A stretch of 64,000 nt of DNA from Chryseobacterium lactis. GTDB lineage: Bacteria > Bacteroidota > Bacteroidia > Flavobacteriales > Weeksellaceae. Shown here in pieces: positions 15,059-24,214 of the stretch. Both the position numbers and the translations under genes were made by a program. Position 1 is the first letter of the stretch; each line of letters begins with the position of its first letter. A model generated the notes under the pieces. The model worked only from the letters and a program-made list of their open reading frames with translations, searched no databases and was not told the DNA's origin. The stretch lies in NCBI RefSeq assembly GCF_003815875.1, contig NZ_CP033924.1, positions 1,116,001 through 1,180,000 of the forward strand, in the 5' to 3' direction.

Positions 15059-15424
15059 TTGGCAAAGAGAACAACAAATCGCCCACAGAAGAAACTCACT
15101 TTTATAGACATTATAAAAGGGAATTTTCTCAACCGCGATGAGATCAAAATACATTACAAGTATTTCCTCCTGTTGTTTGTCTTGATGATGGCTATGATTT
15201 ACAGCAACCATCTCGTCAACAAGAAAATTAAAATTGTTAATGCTTTAAAAGAAGAAACAGAAGAATACAAATCGAGAAACGCTTACGCCCAGAGTAAGCT
15301 GATCAAAGTGAAAATGGAATCAGAACTGGGGAAAGAGGTTGCAAGGGACTCATTAATGACCCTCGAAAACCATCCCCATAAATTGCTAATAAAACTGGAC
15401 AGTACAGATGCAAAAGCAAAATGA
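15059..15424 (+). CDS. ftsL: FtsL-like cell division protein
   Basis: 121 residues. There is no usable ATG, and the only plausible start is TTG at 15059 (then GCA AAG AGA). The layout fits FtsL: a basic cytoplasmic tail, one TM helix (about 35-55: YFLLLFVLMMAMIYSN) and a periplasmic heptad-like coiled coil (IKIVNALKEETEEYKSRNA onward). Sequence conservation in FtsL is low, so the call rests on topology and on position between rsmH and ftsI. It probably recruits and activates the FtsW-FtsI synthase. Its last 17 bases overlap ftsI. Confidence 0.82.
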   Translation: MAKRTTNRPQKKLTFIDIIKGNFLNRDEIKIHYKYFLLLFVLMMAMIYSNHLVNKKIKIVNALKEETEEYKSRNAYAQSKLIKVKMESELGKEVARDSLMTLENHPHKLLIKLDSTDAKAK

Positions 15425-17399
15425 ATACGACAATAAACGTAAAAAAACGTTAAGATGGGGCTACCTCTTCGCAGTGGTAGCTTTGTGCGTGTTTGTAATG
15501 TTCTTGGCAAGGATTGTAATCCTTCAAAACACCAATGTCCAGGAGATTAAAGACGATTACATTAATAAAAATTACCGCGAAGCCACTCTAAAGGCTGCCC
15601 GTGGTAACCTCTTCGCCTCAGACGGATCCATCCTCGCTACAACCGTAATGCGTTACGACATTTACCTGGATTTCAAAACCATGAAAGATACCGTTTACAG
15701 CAACGGCATCGGAGCATTGACAGATTCTCTAAGCAAAATGTTCGGAAAATCCAGAGGAGAATTCAGACAGAAGTTTGACGAGCAAAAGAAAAAGAAAAAT
15801 CAATACTATACCCTGGTAAAAGGCCTTGATTTTGACCAATACGACAGAATCAGACAATTCCCTATCTTCAAAAGAGGTAAAAATAAAGGAGGTTTCATCG
15901 TCGACAGAAACTACAAAAGAGAACTGGCAACTTCAGAAATCGGAGCCGGTACCATCGGAATGGATAACGGAGAACTGAGATCCGGTCTTGAAGGTGCTTT
16001 CTCAAAATATTTAACCGGAACTGACGGTAAAAGACTAGAACAAAGAATCAACTCTTCCCAATGGAAACCAATCGACTTCTGGAAAGTTCAGGAACCTATC
16101 GACGGAGAAGACGTATATACTACTTTAGATCTTAGAATTCAGGACATTGCACACTCTGCTCTGGAGAAGCAACTGATCCATTACGAAGCAAAACATGGCA
16201 CCGTAATCGTCATGGAAGTAGAGACAGGAAAAGTACGTGCACTGGTTAACTTAAGAAGAACGGAATCAGGAGATTACGAAGACTCTTACAACTATGCCTT
16301 AAAAGATAATATCGAACCCGGATCCACTTTTAAAACCATATCGCTTTTAGCAGCAATGGACGATGGATTCATCGATGAAAATACGACTGTAAATGTTGGT
16401 AATGGGGTCTGGACCTATGCCAAACAAAGAATTTCAGACGGCCACGGAGGAGGAACCTATGATATCAGTGATGTTCTGGCAAAATCAAGTAACGTAGGAA
16501 CAGCAAAGCTGATCACAAAGTATTACGCTGAAAAACCTCAGATTTTCCTTGATCACCTGAAGCGTTGGAAGCTTTTTGATAAAATGGATATCGAACTTCC
16601 GGGAATCACAAAACCGAAAATCTTAACTCCACAAAATAAAAGATGGAATGCCGCTACATTAGCCTCTATTTCATTCGGATACTCATCCAATGTTAACCTG
16701 TTGCAGCTGACAACTTTCTACAACGGAGTTGCTAACGGTGGTAAAATGCTTAAGCCCCTATTCATCGATAAGATCATGAAAGACGGGAAGGTAATGTACA
16801 CTGCAAAACCAGAAGTAATGGTCAACAAAATGGCTTCCGAAAAAGCAATTAAAATGATGACCAGCGCCTTAACCAAAGCCGTTGAAAAAGGAACGGGACG
16901 AAGCATTTTCACACCCAACCTTAAAATGGCAGGGAAAACAGGAACCGCAAGATTTGAATACTGGCTTCCTGGTCCAATGAAATATCGCGCATCCTTTGCA
17001 GGTTTTTATCCCGCTGATGCCCCAAAATATACCTGCTATGTCATGGTGAGTGAACCCAATACAGCAATAGGATTCTACGGAGGTCCGGTTTCGGCTCCGG
17101 TGTTTAAAGAAATTGCAGGAAAAACATTCTTAAAAACACCTCAGAATATCGAAAGAGAAATGCTTGTAGATAAAAAGGTAAACCTGAGCAAAATGGTTGA
17201 ACCTAACGTAAAAATTGCCGTAAATGACAAACAGATGCCTAATGTGGTAGGATTAATAGGTAAAAATATAATTCCACAATTGGAAAACTTAGGCTATCGT
17301 GTAGATTATAAAGGAGTTGGAAGAATTAAAGAACAATTCCCGCTGGAAGGCACCACGATCAGTAAGAACCAGAGAATTTATTTATCTCTGCAAAATTAG
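15408..17399 (+). CDS. ftsI: Division transpeptidase FtsI (PBP3), with PASTA domain
   Basis: 663 residues. One TM anchor (about 17-37), a pedestal domain with ARGNLFASDG, then a transpeptidase domain with all three active-site motifs: EPGSTFK (SxxK nucleophile), KSSN (SxN) and GKTGTAR (KTG). One PASTA domain ends the protein (MPNVVGLIGKNIIPQLENLGY). It crosslinks septal peptidoglycan with FtsW. The start overlaps ftsL by 17 bases, which suggests translational coupling. Confidence 0.95.
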   Translation: MQKQNEYDNKRKKTLRWGYLFAVVALCVFVMFLARIVILQNTNVQEIKDDYINKNYREATLKAARGNLFASDGSILATTVMRYDIYLDFKTMKDTVYSNGIGALTDSLSKMFGKSRGEFRQKFDEQKKKKNQYYTLVKGLDFDQYDRIRQFPIFKRGKNKGGFIVDRNYKRELATSEIGAGTIGMDNGELRSGLEGAFSKYLTGTDGKRLEQRINSSQWKPIDFWKVQEPIDGEDVYTTLDLRIQDIAHSALEKQLIHYEAKHGTVIVMEVETGKVRALVNLRRTESGDYEDSYNYALKDNIEPGSTFKTISLLAAMDDGFIDENTTVNVGNGVWTYAKQRISDGHGGGTYDISDVLAKSSNVGTAKLITKYYAEKPQIFLDHLKRWKLFDKMDIELPGITKPKILTPQNKRWNAATLASISFGYSSNVNLLQLTTFYNGVANGGKMLKPLFIDKIMKDGKVMYTAKPEVMVNKMASEKAIKMMTSALTKAVEKGTGRSIFTPNLKMAGKTGTARFEYWLPGPMKYRASFAGFYPADAPKYTCYVMVSEPNTAIGFYGGPVSAPVFKEIAGKTFLKTPQNIEREMLVDKKVNLSKMVEPNVKIAVNDKQMPNVVGLIGKNIIPQLENLGYRVDYKGVGRIKEQFPLEGTTISKNQRIYLSLQN

Positions 17400-17406
17400 A
17401 AAAATA

Positions 17407-17451
17407 GAGTCCCGAAGGGACGATTTAAAACAAGATAGGATGAAGTCCTAT
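17407..17451 (+). repeat. Double-hairpin intergenic repeat, copy 1 (ftsI-murE)
   Basis: GTCCC-GAA-GGGAC (17409-17421), then CGATTTAA, then ATAGGA-TGAAG-TCCTAT (17435-17451). The same two-hairpin unit recurs between ftsW and murG and between ftsQ and ftsA. It lacks a T run, so it is not a classical terminator. Confidence 0.8.
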
Positions 17452-17460
17452 TGATAGAAA

Positions 17461-18921
17461 ATGATAACAACAGAATTAGTAAACAGAATCCCAGTAGTAG
17501 AAATCCACGGTGACAGCAACCGTGAGGTTACTGAGTTGGTGATCGACAGCAGAAAGGTTACAGCGAACTCTCTTTACGTTGCAATGAGAGGAACTGTGGT
17601 GGACGGACATTCGTTCATCGCATCCGCTATTGAAAAAGGGGCTAAAACGATCGTTTGCGAAGAATTTCCTGAAGTACTGGATGAAAATATCACTTATGTA
17701 AAAGTAAAAGATTCATCAAAAGCTTTGGGACATATTGCTTCCAATTTCTATGGAAACCCATCTCATAAACTGAAATTGATTGGCGTTACCGGAACCAATG
17801 GAAAAACCTCTGTTTCTACCCTTCTTTTTGATGTATTCAAGAATTTGGGTTATGATTCCGCTTTACTGTCTACTGTTGAGATCAGAATCGGAGAAGAAAT
17901 TATTCCGGCAACACACACCACTCCGGATGTGATTACCATCAACAGAATTTTAGCTGAAGCTGTTGAAAAAGGATGCGAATATGCATTCATGGAAGTAAGC
18001 TCTCATGGAATTGCCCAAAACAGAATCGAAGGATTACACTTCAAAGTGGCAGGGTTTACCAATCTTACTCATGATCATTTAGATTATCATAAAACATTTG
18101 AAGAATATTTAAAAACAAAGAAAAGATTCTTCGACGGACTTGAAGATACAGCCATTGCCATCACCAATGTGGATGACAAAAATGGAAATGTGATGCTTCA
18201 GAATACCAAAGCTAAAAAGAAATCTTACGCTTTGAAAACCATGGCCGACTACCACGGAAAACTTTTAGAAGCTGATTTCAACGGAATGTTGCTGAACTTC
18301 AATGGAAAAGAATTCTGGACCACCTTAACCGGTAAATTCAATGCCTACAATCTACTGCTTGTATTTGGAATTGCAGAAGAACTTGGTTTTGAACAGGATG
18401 AAATCCTGCAGGCCATCAGCAAGTTGAAAAGAGTTTCTGGAAGATTTGAAACCTTTAAATCTGATGGCGGAATCTTCTTCATCGTTGATTATGCACATAC
18501 TCCGGATGCATTAGAAAACATCCTGGACAGCATCAATGATATCAGAACAAAAAATGAAAGGTTAATCACGGTTTTCGGTTGCGGAGGTGACAGAGATCAC
18601 TCAAAAAGACCTGAAATGGGGAATATTGCCGCTAAAAAATCAACATTGGCAATTATCACTTCAGACAACCCAAGAACAGAAGATCCGGTACAAATTATAA
18701 AGGAAATTGAAGCAGGTGTTGAACCTCAAAACTTCAGCAAATACACTTCAATTCCGGACAGAAAAGAAGCCATTAAAATGGCCATAAAGTTTGCAGAACC
18801 TAAAGATATTGTTTTGGTAGCCGGAAAGGGCCACGAAAACTATCAGGAGATAAATGGTGTAAAACATCATTTTGATGACAAAGAAGTAATTAATGAGCTT
18901 TGGAAATTAATGAGCAAGTAA
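17461..18921 (+). CDS. murE: UDP-MurNAc-L-Ala-D-Glu:meso-DAP ligase MurE
   Basis: 486 residues. The Mur ligase ATP loop is GVTGTNGKTS (about 112-121), with THTTPDV substrate contacts, EVSSHG, THDHLDYH and CGGDRDHSKRP. The motif DNPRTEDP near the C-terminus is the meso-diaminopimelate-specific form (Arg contacts the DAP carboxylate), so the wall is DAP-type as expected for a Gram-negative. It adds the third residue of the stem peptide in the cytoplasm. Confidence 0.97.
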   Translation: MITTELVNRIPVVEIHGDSNREVTELVIDSRKVTANSLYVAMRGTVVDGHSFIASAIEKGAKTIVCEEFPEVLDENITYVKVKDSSKALGHIASNFYGNPSHKLKLIGVTGTNGKTSVSTLLFDVFKNLGYDSALLSTVEIRIGEEIIPATHTTPDVITINRILAEAVEKGCEYAFMEVSSHGIAQNRIEGLHFKVAGFTNLTHDHLDYHKTFEEYLKTKKRFFDGLEDTAIAITNVDDKNGNVMLQNTKAKKKSYALKTMADYHGKLLEADFNGMLLNFNGKEFWTTLTGKFNAYNLLLVFGIAEELGFEQDEILQAISKLKRVSGRFETFKSDGGIFFIVDYAHTPDALENILDSINDIRTKNERLITVFGCGGDRDHSKRPEMGNIAAKKSTLAIITSDNPRTEDPVQIIKEIEAGVEPQNFSKYTSIPDRKEAIKMAIKFAEPKDIVLVAGKGHENYQEINGVKHHFDDKEVINELWKLMSK

Positions 18922-18926
18922 ATCAG

Positions 18927-18990
18927 AAACGATAATTGATAAATAATAACCGATTTATCATTCGTCAATTATCAATGATCATTTATTAAC
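18927..18990 (+). repeat. GATAA/TTATC intergenic repeat, copy 2 (murE-mraY)
   Basis: GATAATTGATAA on the left arm and TTATCATTCGTCAATTATC on the right arm can pair imperfectly. Same word structure as the rsmH-ftsL and ftsA-ftsZ spacers. Confidence 0.5.
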
Positions 18991-19000
18991 AATTGAAACT

Positions 19001-20242
19001 ATGCTATACTATCTATACGAATATCTAACCGACCACGGAATCCATGTTCCGGGACTGGGAATGTTAAAATACATATCCTTTCGTGCCGGCATATCGGTAT
19101 TGCTTTCTCTTATCATCGCTCTTGTTTACGGAAAAAGAGTTATCAATTACCTGAGAGCAAAGCAAATGGGAGAATTAGTACGTGATCTTGGCCTGGATGG
19201 GCAAAAGCAGAAAGAAGGAACTCCTACCATGGGAGGACTCATTATTATTTTGGCAACCATCATTCCCGTATTGCTGTTTACAAGAATCACCAATGTTTAT
19301 ATTGTCCTGCTTTTGGTTTCAATGATATGGATGGGAGCCATTGGTTTCCTGGATGATTATTTAAAGAAAATCAAGAAAAATAAAGACGGCCTAAGCGGCA
19401 AATTTAAAGTAGTTGGCCAGGTGGGATTAGGGTTAATTGTCGGAGTTACAATGTATTTCCACCCCGACATCACCGTTAAAAGAAAATATGCTGATGCAAA
19501 AGTGGTCAACAGAAACAACGTAGAGCAGAACTTTATGCCTACCGAAAAAATTACAGTTTCCACCGTTCCGTTTGCAAAAAACAATGAGTTTGATTACAGC
19601 GGGATTTTATTTTGGATGAATGATAAAGATGCCCACGAATGGGCATGGGTTGTCTTTATCCCGATTGTTATTTTTATTGTAACAGCAGTTTCCAATGGAG
19701 CAAACATTACCGACGGAATTGATGGTCTTGCAGCGGGAACAAGTGCTATCATATTGCTTACACTAGCCCTCTTCGCCTATCTTTCTGGTAACATCATCTT
19801 TGCAGACTACCTCAATATTATGTTCCTCCCCAATATGGGAGAAACCACCATTTTTGCCGTCGCAATGGTAGGTGCCGTTATCGGGTTCTTTTGGTACAAT
19901 ACTTACCCTGCCCAGGTTTTCATGGGAGACACAGGAAGTTTGATGTTGGGAGGAGTAATTGCCGTGTTAGCAATTATTTTAAGAAAAGAATTGCTGATTC
20001 CAGTATTATGCGGAATCTTCTTAATTGAAAACCTTTCCGTAATGCTTCAGGTAATCGTTTTCAAATACAGAAAAAGAAAATATGGGTTGGAATATGCCCA
20101 AAACAATAGATTGTTCAAAATGTCACCAGTACACCACCACTACCAAAAGGTAGGATTTCACGAAAGTAAAATTGTGAACAGGATGATCATCATCGGTGTT
20201 ATACTGGCTATTATATGTTTAATCACATTAAAAATGAGATAA
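19001..20242 (+). CDS. mraY: Phospho-N-acetylmuramoyl-pentapeptide transferase MraY
   Basis: 413 residues, about 50 longer than the Escherichia coli enzyme. A polar insert (about 150-205, containing [15 protein letters not shown]) lies between membrane helices, as is usual in Bacteroidota. Family motifs are [14 protein letters not shown] (Asp pair), ITDGIDGLA (catalytic Asp), [11 protein letters not shown] and the HHHYQKVG loop. About ten TM helices. It makes lipid I at the inner membrane from UDP-MurNAc-pentapeptide and undecaprenyl phosphate. Confidence 0.97.
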   Translation: MLYYLYEYLTDHGIHVPGLGMLKYISFRAGISVLLSLIIALVYGKRVINYLRAKQMGELVRDLGLDGQKQKEGTPTMGGLIIILATIIPVLLFTRITNVYIVLLLVSMIWMGAIGFLDDYLKKIKKNKDGLSGKFKVVGQVGLGLIVGVTMYFHPDITVKRKYADAKVVNRNNVEQNFMPTEKITVSTVPFAKNNEFDYSGILFWMNDKDAHEWAWVVFIPIVIFIVTAVSNGANITDGIDGLAAGTSAIILLTLALFAYLSGNIIFADYLNIMFLPNMGETTIFAVAMVGAVIGFFWYNTYPAQVFMGDTGSLMLGGVIAVLAIILRKELLIPVLCGIFLIENLSVMLQVIVFKYRKRKYGLEYAQNNRLFKMSPVHHHYQKVGFHESKIVNRMIIIGVILAIICLITLKMR

Positions 20243-20326
20243 ATTTTGTATAACGTAGAAAGTTTTAACTCAAAAACCAAATTACATTAATACTTTTTAC
20301 ATTTTACACTTTACAAAAAAAAGAAT

Positions 20327-21664
20327 ATGAAAATAGTTGTTTTAGGAGGTGGAGAAAGCGGATGCGGAGCTGCTTATTTGGCTAAAAAGAAAGGTTTGGA
20401 AGTATTTCTTTCAGACAAGGGAGCCATTAAAGATAACTACAAGCAGTTTCTTACCGAAAATGAAATTGAATTTGAAGAAGAAAATCACAACGAAGAAATC
20501 ATTTTAAATGCAGACTGGATTGTAAAAAGCCCTGGAATTCCCAAAAAGGCAGAGATCATTCAAAAAATTCATGAGAAAGGAATAAGACTTTCCTCTGAAA
20601 TTGAATTTGCTTCTGAATTTACAGATGCAAAAATCATTGCCATTACCGGAAGCAACGGAAAAACAACAACCACTTCCCTGATCTATTATATCCTGAAAAA
20701 TGACGGATTAAATGTAGGCTTGGGAGGAAATATCGGTTACAGTTTTGCCAAACAGGTCGCTGATGAAAACCATGAATATTATGTATTGGAAGTAAGCTCT
20801 TTCCAGTTGGATGACATTCAGAACTTCAGACCTTATATTTCTTTATTGCTCAATCTGTCTCAGGATCACCTGGACCAGTACAATTATAACTATGAAGAAT
20901 ATGCGCTGGCAAAATTCAGAATAGCAGAAAATCAGGAAAATGACAATTTCTTCATCTACAATAAAGATGATGAAATGAGTAAAAGCCTTCTTGAAAAGCT
21001 GGAGATAAAAGCAAAAATGATCCCTTTTTCAATCAAAGAGAAATTGTCTGAAGGGGGATTTATTAGTAACGATAACATTGTGGTAAAAATGAAAGATGAA
21101 TTCTCAATGAAAGTTGAAGAATTATCACTCCTTGGAAACCATAACGTTGCCAATAGCTTAGCCGCATCGATAGCAGGTAAGATACTGGAAATCAACAATG
21201 AAAGTATAAGACATTCGTTAATGACATTCCAGGCAGTAGAACACAGATTGGAATTAGTAACTGAAATTGAAGGCGTTAAGTATATCAACGACAGTAAAGC
21301 AACCAACGTAAATGCTACTTATTATGCCTTAGAAAGCATGAAAAACCCAACCGTCTGGATTGTTGGCGGTCTCGATAAAGGAAATGACTATACCGAAATT
21401 GAAGATTTAGTCAAAAGAAAAGTAAAAGCAATTGTTTGCTTAGGAATTGATAACAAGAAGATCATAGATTTCTTTAAAGATAAAAAAGAATTTATTTATG
21501 ATACTTCAAGTATGGAAGAAGCCGTGAAAATATCAAAATCATTGGCTAAAAACGGAGACACTGTTCTACTATCTCCTTGTTGTGCAAGCTTTGATTTATT
21601 CAAAAGCTATGAAGACAGAGGAAGACAGTTTAAAGCGCAGGTATTAAAAGCCAATGGCCATTAG
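20327..21664 (+). CDS. murD: UDP-N-acetylmuramoylalanine-D-glutamate ligase MurD
   Basis: 445 residues. N-terminal UDP-binding Rossmann segment (VVLGGGESGCGAAYLA), ATP loop ITGSNGKTTTT (about 108), EVSSFQLDD, NLSQDHLDQY, HRLE and NDSKATN, then the C-terminal domain ending CCASFDLFKSYEDRG. It adds D-Glu to UDP-MurNAc-L-Ala. The last codons lie in a GCCAAT-rich repeat that runs into ftsW, so the extreme C-terminus (KANGH) appears repeat-derived. Confidence 0.97.
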   Translation: MKIVVLGGGESGCGAAYLAKKKGLEVFLSDKGAIKDNYKQFLTENEIEFEEENHNEEIILNADWIVKSPGIPKKAEIIQKIHEKGIRLSSEIEFASEFTDAKIIAITGSNGKTTTTSLIYYILKNDGLNVGLGGNIGYSFAKQVADENHEYYVLEVSSFQLDDIQNFRPYISLLLNLSQDHLDQYNYNYEEYALAKFRIAENQENDNFFIYNKDDEMSKSLLEKLEIKAKMIPFSIKEKLSEGGFISNDNIVVKMKDEFSMKVEELSLLGNHNVANSLAASIAGKILEINNESIRHSLMTFQAVEHRLELVTEIEGVKYINDSKATNVNATYYALESMKNPTVWIVGGLDKGNDYTEIEDLVKRKVKAIVCLGIDNKKIIDFFKDKKEFIYDTSSMEEAVKISKSLAKNGDTVLLSPCCASFDLFKSYEDRGRQFKAQVLKANGH

Positions 21665-21681
21665 CCAAAAGCCAATAGCAT
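21650..21681 (+). repeat. GCCAAT/TAGCC short repeat at the murD-ftsW junction
   Basis: A run of AGCCAATGGCCATTAGCC, then AAAAGCCAATAGC. The murD stop codon (TAG) is within it. Such AGCCAAT tracts look like small insertions. Confidence 0.5.
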
Positions 21682-21686
21682 TACAT

Positions 21687-22925
21687 ATGGACGAACAGAA
21701 CACAGAAAACAGATTTGAATTTCTAAAGGGCGATAAAGTACTTTGGATGGTCATTCTTGTGATCTCCATTTTCTCTATTTTCCCTGTTTATTCTGCAAGT
21801 TCAAATCTCGAATACATTGTTAATAACGGAACCACAACAGGTCACGTTATCAAACACATGTTCTTTGTAGTCCTTGGATTAGCAATTATGAGATTGGTAG
21901 GAACTATAAAATATGAATACATCGGAAAGCTCAGCAGTATCTTGCTTGGCCTGATGATCGTATTATTGGTAGTTACTATGTTCACCGGCCAGACCATTGA
22001 CGGAGCCAGTGCTTCCAGATGGCTGAAAATACCGGGAACTCCCATCTCCTTCCAGCCCTCATCATTTGCATTCTTGATGTTAATCATCTATCTGTGCAGG
22101 TATTTAACCAAAAAGATAACAAGAGAGAGACTTCCGATAGAAAATATCATGTATATATTCGGCCCTATTCTTCTTGTTTTTGTGCTGGTGGCGAAAGATA
22201 ACGGATCAACTGCATTAATGATCTTAATGGTATCCGTAGTTGTTTTGGTTATCGGCCAGCTTCACTGGAAGTATATTGCAGGATTTATTTCAGCTTCATT
22301 TGTAGCGATCGTTCTCTTCCTGTTAATTGCTTTAAATACCAACATGATCGGCGGAAACCGTGTTCATACCTGGATGAGCCGTGTAGAAACATTTACTTCA
22401 AGCAAAGCAAAATCTGCCGATGTAGATGATGAAAGTGTAAAAGCAAAAAACTATCAGGTAATGCAGGCAAAAGCAGCCATTGTACATGGAGGTATTACCG
22501 GAATGGGACCGGGGAAAAGTGCATTGAAACAAATGCTGCCACAGTCTGCCTCCGATTTTATCTTCGCAGTTATTGTAGAAGAATATGGAGTAATCGGCGC
22601 CGCTTTTCTGATCTGTCTCTATCTCATTATGATGATACGGATAGTAATGATCGCCAGTAAAATGCCGGCATTCTTCGGGTCATTACTGGTGCTCAGTCTC
22701 GGGGTGATGATTTTTATACAGCTTTCGGTTAATATTGCCGTGGCCATCAACCTGATCCCGGTAACAGGTCAGCCGTTGCCATTGATAAGTTATGGAGGAA
22801 CTTCCATGCTGGTAACCTATCTACAGCTTGGAATTATCTTAAATATAAGCTCAAGAATCCAGATTTATGACGAAGAAGGGATGGGCAAGAAACAAAGTAT
22901 AGCAGAAATAAACGATATCGCATAA
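21687..22925 (+). CDS. ftsW: Septal peptidoglycan polymerase FtsW
   Basis: 412 residues from the ATG at 21687 (MDEQNTENRFEFLKGDK). An alternative ATG at 21654 inside murD would add eleven residues encoded by the junction repeat and is less likely. SEDS-family features: ten or so TM helices, the DGASASRWLKIPG segment (catalytic-loop region), a large periplasmic loop (GNRVHTWMSRVETF), FIFAVIVEEYGVIGA and the final ISYGGTSMLV. It polymerises lipid II at the septum with FtsI. Confidence 0.95.
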   Translation: MDEQNTENRFEFLKGDKVLWMVILVISIFSIFPVYSASSNLEYIVNNGTTTGHVIKHMFFVVLGLAIMRLVGTIKYEYIGKLSSILLGLMIVLLVVTMFTGQTIDGASASRWLKIPGTPISFQPSSFAFLMLIIYLCRYLTKKITRERLPIENIMYIFGPILLVFVLVAKDNGSTALMILMVSVVVLVIGQLHWKYIAGFISASFVAIVLFLLIALNTNMIGGNRVHTWMSRVETFTSSKAKSADVDDESVKAKNYQVMQAKAAIVHGGITGMGPGKSALKQMLPQSASDFIFAVIVEEYGVIGAAFLICLYLIMMIRIVMIASKMPAFFGSLLVLSLGVMIFIQLSVNIAVAINLIPVTGQPLPLISYGGTSMLVTYLQLGIILNISSRIQIYDEEGMGKKQSIAEINDIA

Positions 22926-22931
22926 ACCCAA

Positions 22932-22976
22932 GAGTCCCGAAGGGACGATTTAACCAAAAATAGGATGAATCCTATT
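22932..22976 (+). repeat. Double-hairpin intergenic repeat, copy 2 (ftsW-murG)
   Basis: GTCCC-GAA-GGGAC (22934-22946), CGATTTAA, then AATAGGA-TGAA-TCCTATT (22959-22976). It fills the 61-bp gap between ftsW and murG. Confidence 0.8.
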
Positions 22977-22986
22977 ATATTAGACA

Positions 22987-24087
22987 ATGAACAAAAAACT
23001 AAAAATAATACTATCAGGCGGAGGAACAGGAGGTCATATCTTCCCTGCCATCGCCATCGCTGATGAAATCAAAAAAAGATTTCCGGATGCAGAATTTTTG
23101 TTCATTGGAGCCAACGGTAAAATGGAAATGGAAAAAGTTCCACAAGCCGGCTATAAAATAGAAGGAATTGATATCGCTGGAATCGACAGAGGAAACTTGT
23201 TATCCAACCTGGGACTGCCTTTCAAAATTCTGAAAAGCTTATCCAGGTCCAAAAAGATCATTAAGAACTTCGCTCCGGATTTCGCAGTAGGAACAGGAGG
23301 TTTTGCCAGCGGACCCGCTCTTTATGAAGCGAGTAAAATGGGAATTCCAATTTTTATTCAGGAACAGAATGCCCATGCAGGAGTGACTAATAAAATTTTA
23401 AGCAAAAAAGCTAAAGCAGTTTTTACAGCTTATCCAAAAGTAGAAGGCTTCCCTGCAGAAAAGATAAAGTTCTTAGGAAATCCGATCCGCTCCACTATTG
23501 TTTCAGGTATGCAGGAAACAGCAATAGCGAAGGAAAAAATGGGACTAAACAAAGACAAGCTTACTATTTTATCAGTAGGGGGTTCTTTAGGATCCAGAAC
23601 ATTAAATAATGCCTGGAAATCTCATTTAAATGAAATTGTAAATAAAGATTATCAGCTCATCTGGCAAACAGGTAAGCTTGATTATAAAGATATTTTAGAA
23701 GAAACAAAAAATGTTGATACCAGAAATATCCAGATCCTTGAATTCATCAAAGACATGGAACTGGCATATTCTGCAGCAGATATCATTGTTTCAAGAGCAG
23801 GAGCCATTGCCATTTCAGAGTTGGCAGTAGCACAAAAACCGGTACTGTTAGTACCCTTCCCCTTTGCAGCGGAAGACCACCAAACTAAAAATGCCCTAAA
23901 TCTGGTTGAAAAAAATGCAGCAAGAATGGTAAAAGACTCTGAAATGCAGGAAAAATTCTGGAATACATTATCAGAAATCTGCGGGAATGAAAGTGTAAGA
24001 AAAGAAATGTCTGACAATCTGAAGTATTTTGCCAAGCCGGACGCTGCAAAAGAAATTGTAGATGAGATATTTAAAATAATAAGATAA
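22987..24087 (+). CDS. murG: UDP-GlcNAc transferase MurG
   Basis: 366 residues, GT-B fold. The N-terminal glycine-rich loop SGGGTGGHIFPA (about 10-21) binds lipid I, with a second G loop SVGGSLGSRTLN in the middle. The C-terminal donor-site block SRAGAIAISELA is followed by PFPFAAEDHQTKNA. It adds GlcNAc to lipid I to give lipid II on the inner face of the membrane. Confidence 0.97.
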   Translation: MNKKLKIILSGGGTGGHIFPAIAIADEIKKRFPDAEFLFIGANGKMEMEKVPQAGYKIEGIDIAGIDRGNLLSNLGLPFKILKSLSRSKKIIKNFAPDFAVGTGGFASGPALYEASKMGIPIFIQEQNAHAGVTNKILSKKAKAVFTAYPKVEGFPAEKIKFLGNPIRSTIVSGMQETAIAKEKMGLNKDKLTILSVGGSLGSRTLNNAWKSHLNEIVNKDYQLIWQTGKLDYKDILEETKNVDTRNIQILEFIKDMELAYSAADIIVSRAGAIAISELAVAQKPVLLVPFPFAAEDHQTKNALNLVEKNAARMVKDSEMQEKFWNTLSEICGNESVRKEMSDNLKYFAKPDAAKEIVDEIFKIIR

Positions 24088-24097
24088 ATAGGTAAGG

Positions 24098-24194
24098 TTT
24101 GTCATTCTGACCGAAACGTAGTGAAGCGAAGAATTTCCATTATTGAGATTCCTCGTTCCTCGGAAATCAAAGATTAGGCGTAGCCAATGACAAA
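24098..24194 (+). repeat. 97-bp palindromic element with 9-bp terminal inverted repeats (murG-murC)
   Basis: It begins TTTGTCATT and ends AATGACAAA, exact reverse complements. Inside is the common TGTCATTCTGA word (24100-24110), also present at 50701-50711 and in near form at 5236-5248. It has no coding potential. It resembles a REP- or MITE-like element sitting in the spacer. Confidence 0.6.
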
Positions 24195-24214
24195 TGAAAA
24201 ATTTTTAATAAATA

